From Brugia malayi (taxonomy: Eukaryota > Nematoda > Chromadorea > Rhabditida > Onchocercidae): a stretch of DNA of 64,000 bases. The notes below the pieces were generated by a model. That model had not been told where the DNA came from, did no database searches, and saw nothing but the letters and a program-made list of their open reading frames with translations. Positions within the stretch are counted from its first letter, which is position 1, and the number at the start of each line of letters is the position of its first letter. Below, one piece after another: positions 26,601 through 36,610 of the stretch. The stretch spans positions 496,001 through 560,000 of the forward strand of contig NW_025062477.1 in NCBI RefSeq assembly GCF_000002995.4, in the 5' to 3' direction. Made by a program: the position numbers and the translations under genes.

Positions 26601-29600
26601 CTTCTTATTATTATTATTATCCATAATATTCCGTGGAAGAGAAAGTTCTATTTTCAGTACAGCTTCTAAAGTATTATCCGTTCTGTTACACTTTTTCGGT
26701 ATTCTTAATTTCCTCTTTTCCAATTTTGGTAGTTGCACTGCTTTTTATTTATATATTACCGCTGCTTCTGACTTTTCTGGTTCCTTCACTGTTGAATTGT
26801 GGATTGAGCATTGCTTGCTCGTCTGCTAATTAACACAAGTAAAATTTTCGTTTCACTCTCGAGAAACGGTTTTCATCATTTAATCTTTATATATATCGCT
26901 TATAAAAATCCCTATAGGCCCTTGTAGATTTCAAATTTTGTTAATTTTCATGAGAATTTTTACATTTTTGTTTTGTTTATTTTTCTGCTTAGAATTATTG
27001 GCAGAAGGAAAAAATTGAATTTTTTTGTTTGAAATTTAGTAATGAATTGGAAATTGCTTTTTATGCTAGTAGAAACTACTCATTATCTATTCATAAAGGC
27101 ATTGGATGCGTCATTGTTTCCCCTTTATTGACCTATTTTAAATTTTGTGTCTTTTTTTTTTGCGAAAAACGTCCATAATTTATACAATCATTTGAGGCTT
27201 CACCTCATCCTCTTTCTCTTTCACCGCCTTTTATCCATTCATTTTCTCTTCTTTCATCTTCGCAAAGAATAATTTTCCGTAATAATTAATTGATGATAAA
27301 AATAAATTGCATTATATAAATTTTATGCAAAGTTTCAAATAATGGCTAATACTTGGACACATCTAATGTAATTGTCATAAATTAAAATAGAAAATTTTAA
27401 GGGAAATTTCTCTGAAACAAATTTGACAATGATTCAAGCTATTGGTAATGAAATTAAATCTCGAATTAAGCTTAAAAATTATTTACGATAATACTTTTCT
27501 GTCATCTTCCCTTTTTCCATGATAATACGTCACTTTACTCACGTTTGTTGTCAGAAAAAGCTTGAAAACAACGCAATATTTTGCAGATACACGAGCATCG
27601 CTGTGACTTGCTGCAACGTAGTGCTTCCACAGGTGTCCTGGAACGTGGCACGTCACCAGATGCAGATCGTGGCTCGGTACCAGCTCGTTTGCAAACTTCC
27701 TACACGCTGGTAGCAAGAAGTCCGGATGCTATTGCAAGCGATCTGAACTATGGTGGCACGGTACCTGTAAATGCTCTAACGTCGGTTCCAGCACCTCCAG
27801 CTCCTGCACCTCTTTCACGAATGTTATTTTCGCAACTTTTTGGTGCACCAACTGCAACTGCAGTGGTTGCTGCAACAGCTGCTGCTACAGTCCCGTCAAC
27901 GTCCGCTGCAGTGAAAGATACCGTATTGGATCTGTCCAATTCTGCACCAAACAAACAACAACCGCAGCAGCAACAATTCCTACCAATACCTGCTATTCCA
28001 CAGCAATGTAACTTTATGATAATTTCAAGTTTGAATTTCTAAATAAAATTCTTTCAGTAATTTTGTATTCCCTTATTATTATTACAGTATGACGGATTCA
28101 TTCATATACATACCTAAATGAATTCATTCAGTAGACTATAATATTCGTTAAGTTTCATCTTTTCTTAGTTATTATTACTTTTATAGTTGATTATTGTAGT
28201 AATGATTGTCATTTTGCAGTTATCAGGCCACCCTTCAGTTTTGGTCAATTTGCGGCAGCCGCAGCAGCTACACTACGTTCCGCTCCGCATCCCGACTTAT
28301 TTCTAAACGGTCCTTCATCCACACCACTACTAAACAATGACGATGATTGGGAGGCATTAATGGAAGTGAGTACAACGGATGAATCCGAGAAAATACGGGC
28401 ATTAGTTGGTGACAAAGCTTTACCAACAACAGATCCCAATCAGTGCTTGCTATGCAGACGGGTACTTTCGTGTAAAAGTGCTCTGCAAATGCATTATAGG
28501 ACACATACTGGTTTGTCAATTATTATTTTCACCTACTAATTACAATTCTAATTTGTCAAATTGAAAAAAAAAGAAAATTCAAATTCAAATTGAAGTCAAA
28601 ACATCGAAGTTTTTTTTATTGGATTGAAATGACCAACACTCCAATTACATAAATTAATTACTAATTTTAGCTTTGTTATTTATATTCATTTTTATGCATT
28701 GTTTATTAAATCATTTGAATATTTATTCATTCATATATTAATTAATTTTTCTATTTAATTTTATTTATTATTCGAATTTTTTTTTCCTTTTTCTTTTTTT
28801 TTTAGGTGAACGTCCTTTTAAATGTAAAATATGCCAACGAGCATTTACAACAAAAGGTAACCTCAAAACTCATATGGGTGTTCATCGAGCCAAGCATTCC
28901 TTTCGTGGACTTGCTGCCGCCACAACAAATGTCCACCATCAGTGTCCCATCTGCCAGAAACGATTCTTCACCGCTCATTTGCTTCAGCAGCACGTTGCAC
29001 AACATACGAATCAGTCAAGCAGGTCAGTACAACTTTTCATGAAATATCCTTCCAGCAGTACTTCCTTACATTTAACTCTTCATTCATCTTTTTTTTTTCA
29101 AAATTCATAAAAGCAGGTGAAAGATTTTAATTTTTTTTTTTTTAAAAAAACAAATATATTATCCTTTGAATATTTGCATAACTTATCTAATATTTCGAAT
29201 TAAAATTTGTTGAAAAAACCTCATTAATTGAACTTTTATTTTGAATTTAAACAAATATTGTTAGACATAATAGAAATTAAAAATGAAATGGGAGAAAGAG
29301 AACATCAAAAGCGATGAGAAATGAAAAATAAATGTGATAAACATAAAAATCATTCGATTCTTTTTTTTTTTTTTTGTTTTCAAGAAAATTAACAATTAAA
29401 GATTAATATTAAATAAATTCCTTCATATATGATTGTAGTATTAATAAATGGTACAATATCTGAAATGTTTTTAATAAAAGATTAAATTGTAGGAATGGTA
29501 TTTTAACACCGTTTGAAGTACCAGTAGCTTCTACGCAAGGATTCGATCGACGTACTGAGCAACATCATCCACCTTCGTCAGCTCCCCCATCAAATGGGTA

Positions 29601-32284
29601 TTCAGCTTTCTAGCTATTCAGCTTAATTATCCAGAAATCATTCTAGAATTTATTTCGGAGACATTTGTACACTTGAAAAATGAAATGCTTGAAAAATGAT
29701 GATTTGAAGTGTTTGATTCTAAAATTATAATTATTTCTAAGACAATGAGTGACACCATAAATTGCATTTATTTCAGTACTTCTTCTATGCTTCAAGTAAA
29801 TGCTGCAAATTTGATGTTACCTATGAAGAATGATCTTGTGTCAACACCATTCATGCCACCTTTTCCGTTCTTTCCGCTTGGTTTACCGCGTGGTCTTTCA
29901 AGTCCGATCGCTGCTTCCAGCGCACCTCAAACATCACTTGGATCAATGCCATTTACAATTAACCATCAAATTAGCCCAAAACAAGAAGGTAAAGTCTTTT
30001 CTTTTAATATAGATTAAATCCGTTGAACAACTTCAGAATACGAAGTCTCGAAATCAAGCAATTTTGTAAATTTTATATTACTGAAAATATTTCTATTCCA
30101 GAACATCAACACCAACAACAGCAATTGCAACACTCGATAAAATCGGAATTATTACAACTACCATTACCAGTAACCACACGGCCGGAATCACTACCGACCG
30201 CACCGTTACGTCTAGAAACTTCACCAACTGTATTTAGTCTATCCGGAAAATCAATCCATGCTACAAAAGATGATGATGAAGTAGCTTCAACCAGTAGCTC
30301 ACATAATGGCTTATCGCTACCGCTGATAGCAACAGCATTATCAGCAAACACAAATGATCCGGTGGCAAACTGCACCGCCTGCTACCAGTTTTTCCCAAAT
30401 CAGATTGCACTAGAACTACATATGAGGTAAATTTGAAAAATTTATGCGAAAAAAGATTATTATTGCAAAATTTAAAACAATTTGACATTTTTCATAATTA
30501 TCTTCTGATGAACTGCTTTAAATGCGATAAGTTTTAAAGGCATTAAATGAAAATTCAAAGTTATTCTCGACAAAAGAAATTCTTTTGCCTCATTTTTGAA
30601 CTTTTCTCATCAAGAATTATTTGATTCTTGATGAATTCTTGAGGTGAAATAAAACAGTGTTTCAAAATTTCATAAGAAAGCGACAGAAAACGCTGTATAC
30701 ACAAATTAAAACTGTCAAAGTATCACAAAGTATCACAAAAAGTTTTGTTTATGTAACGATGTATTTTTGTTGGAAATATTCATTAAAATAAATATAAAAA
30801 GAAGTATTAAATACGGAAAAATGATTGTAATTGTAGAACTCATTGTGAAGATACTCCATTGAAGTGCTTCATTTGCGGTACCACCTATACGACAAAAGGT
30901 AATCTGAAACGGCATATGTCATCAAAACATCAAATTCATTATCCTTGTTCACCGGATGCCAACTCTAATAACAGTGATGATGATGATGACGACGATGATG
31001 ACGATGATGATAATGATGAAGATGATGATGACGATGAAGAGGAAGATCATGCTTCATTTACTCAAGCTGGAAATGAACAGTATGTATATTTTATAAAATA
31101 GCATTTTGTTTGTTGACATTGGTATGATTATGACTGAGTAAAGTTCCGAATTTTACTTTGAAAAGGAATGAAGATATTAAATTTCTTTCGTTTTTTAGTA
31201 CACATTTTTTGGTTATCTTCTTTCAGAATGGATACCTTTGAAAGTCAACATGGTATATCAGAATCCACCGATGATGACAATTCACCAGAACAACAACAGC
31301 AGCAACAAGAACAACAACAAGAGGAGGAGGAAGAAGAACAGCAGCGGAATGCGGAAACTTCGGATGATAAGCCGTCCCCGACATCGTCCGTGTCCGCTGC
31401 AATTCCTCCACCTCTCAGTAGCACACCGAATCCTTTAGATGCAATGCAGAAAATGTGGGCGGAAACTGAACCACCACCTCCGCGACAAGCTCCTGTACTG
31501 TCGAAACACCAATGTGGTGTATGTTTCAAGCACTTCAGCAGCAGTTCCGCATTGCAAATTCATATGCGAACTCATACCGGTGCGTTGGGTTGCGTTGTTG
31601 ATAACTTTTTCTAATTTCTTTTATCTGATCGTTCAGTTTTGCTTGAATTTAACAATTTTTTATTGCAGTATAATATTTATTATAATACATGTCGTAATAT
31701 TTTAGAAATTGTTTGTAACCAAATTTGATTTAGGTGACAAACCCTTCAAATGTGAAGTATGCAATAGAGCGTTCACGACACGTGGCAATTTGAAGGTACA
31801 CATGGGTACCCATATGTGGCAACAAAGTCCGTCCAGGAGAGGTCGTCGGATTTTTGAATTTGGTGCCGACAATATCTTGCGGTCAGAGTTACTACCAGCA
31901 TTCGGTTTAGGTGCCGAAGGTGCATTTCGTGTCGGATCTTTCGATCCAAAAGTTAATTCATTGCGCTCCGGGAGATTTGGCTTAGATTCACCATCATCGC
32001 AATCTACTGCTATACCTCCTGCACCGCCACCACCACCATCACCATTTTCAGTTTTACCTTTTCCCTTACCACTTCTACCACAAGTAAGCAATGCCGGTGC
32101 TTGTACTCCAAATCAAATGGATACTGTGATGTGGATGTGGAAAACGGTTTGTTCGGTGTGCCAAAAAATTTGTGCTTCTCCGCAAGAACTTGAAAAGCAC
32201 CTGAAACAACATTTAAATGGTACCTTACGTACCGATAATACAAATACGGCGAAAGTTACCCCATTGTTACAAAAAACCGAGTGA
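17..32284 (+). CDS. sem-4: Spalt/SALL-family zinc-finger transcription factor (SEM-4 ortholog), 14 coding exons
   Basis: Nuclear C2H2 transcription factor of the Spalt family, known in animals as a cell-fate regulator and NuRD-linked repressor. Coding exons joined in phase: 17-122, 21844-21956, 22294-22446, 23461-23628, 25753-25860, 27587-28007, 28220-28510, 28806-29022, 29493-29597, 29777-29988, 30102-30426, 30837-31079, 31227-31579, 31734-32284 (stop TGA 32282). This gives 1121 aa from the ATG at 17. The frame is open from base 2, so the true start could lie upstream of the window. Eleven zinc fingers are visible: a C2HC at 47-67, fingers at 173-196 and 204-222, a triplet at 432-520, a pair at 722-771, a pair at 917-965 and one at 1078-1098. 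The family signature DPNQC...LSC...HYRTHTGERPFKC and the GTHMW..SP.RRGRR segment identify it as Spalt rather than a generic zinc-finger protein. Identity is secure; the extreme 5' end and minor isoforms are not. Confidence 0.95.
967..1009 (+). repeat. (GA)n microsatellite
   Basis: An imperfect GA run interrupted by GGGAAAGGGG, purine-rich on the + strand, in intron 1 of sem-4. Confidence 0.95.
10253..10276 (+). repeat. (GA)n microsatellite, short
   Basis: A short imperfect GA run, interrupted by GGGA, purine-rich on the + strand, in intron 1 of sem-4. Confidence 0.85.
12754..12804 (+). repeat. (GA)n microsatellite
   Basis: Imperfect GA run broken by GACAGAAA, purine-rich on the + strand, in intron 1 of sem-4. 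The long open frames on the opposite strand here are only Leu-Ser repeats read through it. Confidence 0.95.
13391..13607 (+). repeat. (GA)n microsatellites, two blocks
   Basis: A near-perfect GA block spans about 13394-13442. A second imperfect block lies at 13571-13607, with ordinary AT-rich sequence between. Both are purine-rich on the + strand. Confidence 0.93.
13769..13985 (+). repeat. (TG)n block followed by (CA)/(CATA)n block
   Basis: A TG/TATG run at about 13769-13802 is followed 120 bp later by a CA run that grades into CATA tetranucleotides (about 13926-13985). The two are in opposite orientation and could pair as an imperfect large hairpin. Confidence 0.9.
18213..18283 (+). repeat. 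(TATG)n/(TG)n microsatellite
   Basis: TATG tetranucleotides grade into TG and GGGTGTG runs within intron 1 of sem-4. Confidence 0.9.
18844..19029 (+). repeat. 19-bp tandem repeat carrying GATA-type sites
   Basis: About ten copies of a 19-bp unit (TTATCAACTAATATCAAAG and one-base variants) occur with no indels. TTATCA or CTATCA recurs at 18845 and every 19 bases to 19016. These are TGATAA or TGATAG on the complementary strand, which fits the WGATAR consensus of GATA factors. The array lies in sem-4 intron 1, about 2.8 kb upstream of exon 2. Whether any factor binds is unknown. Confidence 0.93.
19711..19737 (+). other. sem-4: Candidate 27-nt microexon or alternative first exon of sem-4
   Basis: A 27-base, G-rich island is preceded by TATTTCGCAG and followed by AG|GTATCG. 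Read in the phase of exon 1 (G carried over) it is open and encodes SGGVMKKR, and it hands the same phase 1 on to exon 2, so inclusion would keep the frame. It also contains an in-frame ATG. If the acceptor is used for spliced-leader trans-splicing, the product would start MKKRGHCDQ and lack the NuRD motif. The evidence is splice signals, phase and composition only. It could be chance in 21 kb of intron. Confidence 0.35.
20597..20654 (+). repeat. (TG)n microsatellite
   Basis: A TG run with TATG interruptions in intron 1 of sem-4. A shorter TG run lies at about 20428-20446. Confidence 0.9.
21844..23628 (+). CDS. sem-4: sem-4 exons 2-4: C2HC finger, PIDLS motif, Q/L-rich segment
   Basis: Exon 2 (21844-21956) encodes the N-terminal atypical finger C47-x2-C50-x12-H63-x3-C67, the single C2HC finger found near the start of SALL proteins. 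Exon 3 (22294-22446) contains PIDLS at residues 87-91, an exact PxDLS CtBP-binding consensus. The end of exon 3 and start of exon 4 (23461-23628) encode a Gln/Leu-rich stretch ([20 protein letters not shown], 117-136). This corresponds in position and character to the glutamine-rich multimerisation segment of SALLs. Exon 4 ends with the two cysteines (173, 178) of the next finger, which is completed in exon 5. Confidence 0.9.
25753..28007 (+). CDS. sem-4: sem-4 exons 5-6: fingers 2-3 and proline/alanine-rich linker
   Basis: Exon 5 (25753-25860) completes finger 2 (C173-x4-C178-x12-H191-x4-H196) and starts finger 3 (C204-x2-C207). Exon 6 (27587-28007) gives its His/Cys ligands (H218 or H220, C222), so finger 3 is C2HC-like. 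Exon 6 then runs into a low-complexity Pro/Ala/Thr linker containing VLDLS at 329-333, a second CtBP-type motif, followed by a Gln-rich patch. Intron 5 (25861-27586) contains a TG microsatellite and a TTA repeat and no other gene. Exon 6 ends CAAT|GTAACT in phase 1. Confidence 0.9.
25988..26078 (+). repeat. (TG)n microsatellite in sem-4 intron 5
   Basis: A long TG run with TATG, TGCG and TATA interruptions. Open frames across it are simple Cys-Val repeats and are not genes. Confidence 0.93.
26153..26230 (+). repeat. (TTA)n microsatellite in sem-4 intron 5
   Basis: Imperfect ATT/TTA trinucleotide run with CCGC and TGC interruptions, about 75 bp downstream of the TG block. Confidence 0.9.
28220..29022 (+). 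CDS. sem-4: sem-4 exons 7-8: zinc-finger triplet 4-6
   Basis: Exon 7 (28220-28510) opens with a poly-Ala run after PPFSFGQF and ends inside the linker of finger 4 (C432, C435, H448, H452). Exon 8 (28806-29022) encodes finger 5 (C460, C463, H476, H480; [18 protein letters not shown]) and finger 6 (C500, C503, H516, H520). This is the classic Spalt double finger plus associated third finger and is the strongest family signature in the protein. The intron between exons 7 and 8 falls within the Gly codon of the TGERPFK linker (ACTG|...|GTGAA). Confidence 0.96.
29493..29988 (+). CDS. sem-4: sem-4 exons 9-10: finger-free linker
   Basis: Exon 9 (29493-29597) and exon 10 (29777-29988) are joined in phase (AG|G, GG|T, then G|AA to exon 11). 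They encode a Ser/Pro-rich segment with no zinc ligands. Exon 10 has a hydrophobic Phe/Pro/Leu patch ([16 protein letters not shown]). The function of this linker is not evident from sequence. Confidence 0.85.
30102..31079 (+). CDS. sem-4: sem-4 exons 11-12: fingers 7-8 and acidic tract
   Basis: Exon 11 (30102-30426) encodes a Gln/Leu-rich start and ends inside finger 7 (C722, C725, H738, then H742 in exon 12). Exon 12 (30837-31079) encodes finger 8 (C750, C753, H766, H771; [17 protein letters not shown]) and then a run of about 25 nearly uninterrupted Asp/Glu residues from a GAT/GAC repeat. The linker between these fingers (EDTPLK) is degenerate compared with TGERPFK. The donor is CA|GTATGT, phase 2, giving Gln821 with exon 13. 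Confidence 0.9.
31227..32284 (+). CDS. sem-4: sem-4 exons 13-14: polyQ/E tract, fingers 9-11, C-terminus
   Basis: Exon 13 (31227-31579) starts with a Gln/Glu-rich tract and ends within the linker after finger 9 (C917, C920, H933, H937). Exon 14 (31734-32284) encodes finger 10 (C945, C948, H961, H965) followed directly by [15 protein letters not shown], a Spalt-specific signature. It then has a Pro-rich stretch and a terminal finger 11 (C1078, C1081, H1094, H1098). Translation ends at TGA 32282-32284. The intron again splits the Gly codon of the TGDKPFK linker. Confidence 0.95.
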
Positions 32285-32700
32285 TAATAATTGTGATTAA
32301 TATGATTATACAGGTTTTTTTTTTTTTTGTTTGAAATTCTGTGAGAAAACTAAATGGTGAACTTATAAGCTTTACAGCTAATCTTTTCGTATGGAAATTT
32401 GTTAAATTTTTGACATTTGAATTTTTTCAATTTCTCTACAATTTAAATGCATTTCTCTTTCTCTTTTTTTTTTTTTTTTTGCATTAATTACTCCTTATTT
32501 TTTTTAATGAAATGAGCTATATTTTAAGCAAAAGCTAATTATTTACTGTGAATCCATTTGTTTTTCTTTTGTTCAGAGCAGTTAAATCCTAATCCATTTC
32601 TTGCCAAGTGATCTAAAAAATATAAATTGATTGATTTTAATTAACAAATAGTTAATGTTTTCTAATTAATAGTAAAGAAGAGAGCAAAAATTGTGGCTGT

Positions 32701-32706
32701 AATAAA
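32701..32706 (+). promoter_or_regulatory. Candidate poly(A) signal of sem-4
   Basis: First canonical AATAAA noted downstream of the sem-4 stop. In a sequence this AT-rich the hexamer is expected often by chance, so the assignment is weak. Confidence 0.35.
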
Positions 32707-34627
32707 ACAAATTAGAATGTTTTGAATTTGACAGAAAAAAATTATCATTTCTTTTTGCAATATTTCTCAGCCCAATGCCATCGATATCCGATATTTTCCA
32801 AAGTTTTATTTATCATTTAATTATTTTTTTTTATCGATTCTATTAATATGATTAATGTATTTTCATGTTAGAAATAATTGGTTCTCCCTTTTCTAGAATA
32901 TTACAATTTTATAAATTTGTAAAGTGGCGATCTTCTCCTTTAACATAAATGGTGATAAATGTATATTGGAAGGCTTTTTGAATCATTATTGCCCTTTAAC
33001 CTTTATCGTTGATCCTTTTTGCAGATTATATGAAATTTATATTCATTTCCTAAATGAAAATTGCTTGGATCAACTTCGAGCTTTGTTAAAAAATTGTTAG
33101 CATAATGCTTCTTTTATCTTAGCTATTAATCAAATGAAATAAATGGGCGATATATGTTCAGTCCTTCTGCGCATATTTCCATTTGATCTGAGAAGATCTC
33201 GAAAGCTTTAAATTAGATGCCATTAATAATAAGCAGTAATTGTTGACAAATCTATCCATTTGCAAAAAAAAAGAAAAAAAAAAAAAAAAAACTAATCAAT
33301 AATTGTTGTCATCTTTTATATCATTTTAAAGCTGGACGAAATGATATTTTAGTTAAAGCAAAGTAAATACTATCACAATATAAGCAGAAGAAAAAATTCT
33401 GATTGCTAAGAACGAACATTGTAAATTAATAATATCATTGAAATTTTCATTTCATTTCATTTCGTGATGTATTTCTTTGTCACTTTCTATCCTGAAAGCT
33501 ATTGTTGTCAACTTTGGCATTGTCACTCTATTATTGCTTTGGTTTTGTGCTATTCTGTTATGTTTGCCATCGAAATTTTTTCTTTTTTTTTTTTTTGCTT
33601 TTAGATGCTTATTTGTGTTAATTGAATTTCTTTTTCTTATGCTCTTCCGGAATAATCAGGAAAATTTCAGCAAAACGATGAAAGATAGAAATGAGATAGG
33701 AATATTACTGATAAACAGGAAAATGATCAAATTGAAATATACATGGAAAATTTTTATGGCATAGTTGCAGCAACATCAACAAATTGTTAATAAATGAGAT
33801 AATTGAAATTTTTTTTTTTGTATAAAACAATTCATTAAATAGTTCAAAGTAACCTCAAAAAAAATTTTACAAATTTCTTTTTTATTGTCATTTTTTGGAA
33901 TGGAAATTTTCCAAAAAATCTTACTCAAAACTTCTTTTTTTTTTCGCTAAATAAATATTAAATTCAATTGATTGTTTTTGCAAAGAATTATTTAGAAAAA
34001 CAAAAAAAAAAAGACTTGAACTTTTACCGTGATATTTCTCCGAACCCACTGGTATTTTGTTACCTTGTATTAAGTAATTTATTACCTTGTATTAAGTATA
34101 TGATCGCATGTTATTGCCAAATTATAATTACTGAATTTGAGCTTTCTTCCTTTTTTTTTTCTTTTTTTTTTTGAACTCATTTATCCTGAAAGATAAAGTG
34201 TTCCCAACCAAGAAAGTGTATGATTTCTGGTTTCACCATCCGTTTTCTTGATCCGTAACCGCATTTGTCATTCTCATTATTAATTGAACCAATTATTATG
34301 GCGGTGAATAATTGATACGGTCATAAACACATATTATTGTCTTTTCTTTGACAAAATTGAAAAATTAAAATTATTCAAATATTACTGAGCAATGCGTGTG
34401 TCTGTTCTATAAATGTGTGTGTTTCTGTGAATTTATATTCTTCAATTGATTAATATTATTTTATTAATCGAAATTTTCTATTCCTAATTTTTTCCCTTTT
34501 GTTTTTTTTTTTTTTTTTTGTTATTAAATGGAAACAAAAATGCTTAAAAGAAAGATTTTTGTTTCGTGAATGTAAACACACACTAAGAAAATAATTTAGA
34601 AAAAATGAATTAATCAAAATGAAGCTA

Positions 34628-34638
34628 ATAATAATAAC

Positions 34639-34670
<32 letters not shown>

Positions 34671-34687
34671 TAATAATAATAATAATA
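34628..34687 (+). repeat. (AAT)n microsatellite
   Basis: An AAT/AAC trinucleotide run. The open frame across it is a poly-Ile artefact. Confidence 0.93.
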
Positions 34688-36471
34688 TTTGAAATAGAAA
34701 TGACAAATTATTCCTTTTTTGCCACAGCCCAGAAAAAAAAGAAAAGAATTCGTTCTTTGCTATCAATTTTGATCATAAAATTTAGGAAAAGGAAAGGAAA
34801 AAAAAAGAGACAGAAGGAATTTATAAGATTGGTAAACACTATATGATACAGTATAATTTGAAATGAGTCAATTTTGATGTTAAAATTTCATTTCTTATTC
34901 AAATTTATTCATTTTCAATAATTATTAATTTTGACTTTAAAATATCAAATAAGCGAAAAGCAGTGAAACATTTATTTCTTCGTTTTTTGTAAATTTTTGT
35001 TACACTATGGCAATAGAAATTTGTTAATTACAATATTTCGTTTCCCGGTCAATCAGTGATAACGAATAATCATTAGTTCAGTTAGTGTTATCATTAATCA
35101 GTACGACATACTACCAATTCATTCATAGCTTTGATGGCTGAATAAATAGTCATTTTGCTCGAATGCTATTTAATTACTCTTATTTAATTATATCTGATTT
35201 TCATTTCTAATTTCTTGAAAGAAAAAAAAAAGGAAGGAAAAATTCAGGACAAATTCCTTCTCTCAGCTTTAATTACAAGTATTTTGATGTCATTGGAAAA
35301 ATTTTTTCGTTAAAATTTTAACAATTCTAAAAATAATTCATAATTCAAAAATAGAAAAAAAAAAAAAAAAAAAAAAAAAAACAGTTAACTGAAATCATCC
35401 AAAACTGGAAGAATCAATGGAATGCTAATGGAACTATTCAAATATGTTAAATAGCTTCTGAAAAAGTTCTTCAACGACAATTCAAAATGTAAAATTATAT
35501 TAACGCTGAAGTTATTCTGATTTACCGCTTTGTTATACTTTCAAGTGGGTGTTATTTGCAATATTCAGTGAATAATTCAATAAATAATATTTCCAGTTTT
35601 TCAAGAAATATTTTTCTCAAATATATCATTTTAATTTGTAATAATTTCACTTTCAATTTGACTTGTTTTGTCAATTTATTGTTGCTTATTTCGTCAAAAG
35701 TTTAACTTATAAAATTTGATTTATTGCAAAGAAAATTATAAAACAAAAAGAAGAGATAATAGCTTTTTTTTTTTTTTTATCAAATTGCATAACTTTGAAA
35801 TTTACAACTTTTAATACAAAATAATAATAATAATCACTCAGTTTGTTTTATCAATCTCAAAATTTTAAGAGTTTCATTATTAAATTTGTGTGATAATTGA
35901 ACAATTCATATTTCTCGAGAAAAAAAAAAGAAAAATAAAAACAATGTTTAATGGTGTGTGCTATGCAATTGTTTTAGAGTTTATATGGAATAATGATGAA
36001 TAATTTTTAAAAATTAAAATTTTTGACAAGATCATGTAATGTAATTATTTATAATTATTGTCTCATTTTATAAATTGAACTCAAAATTCTAAATTTCGCC
36101 GAGATTTTGCTGTCCAAAAAATTTTTATAATTCTATGATGCTATAGTATTATTATCAGAAAGTATTTGTACAATTTAATTAATCAACCCGGAAACAGTTG
36201 CCAGTCCGGAAAATGGAGATAGAGATGAGTGTTTCGAGAACAGCAAAGAAGTGCACAAAGATTGATTGACGGAACATTGAAGATATCAGTTTTAATTGTA
36301 ATGAAATTACGACATTTCTTCAATTTCACTTTAGATGAAAATGTTGAAGTGTAGTAATAATTAAATTATTATTGCACTTAGATACTATCTTTTCTGACTT
36401 TTTATTTTTTTTCTTCAATGACACAAAACTTTTGTATTTATATGTGTGCTTTGTATTTACTGTCCTACATT

Positions 36472-36610
36472 TATTATTAATATTATTACTATTATTATTA
36501 TCATTATTATTATTATTGTTATTATTGGCTATTATTAATTATTCATTATTGTTATTATTTATTTATTTATTATTAATTATTATTGTTATTTATCAATATT
36601 TATTATTATT
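36472..36610 (+). repeat. (TTA)n-rich simple repeat
   Basis: Imperfect TTA/ATT trinucleotides over about 140 bp with TTAT tetramers mixed in. It produces Leu/Ile-only open frames. Confidence 0.9.
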
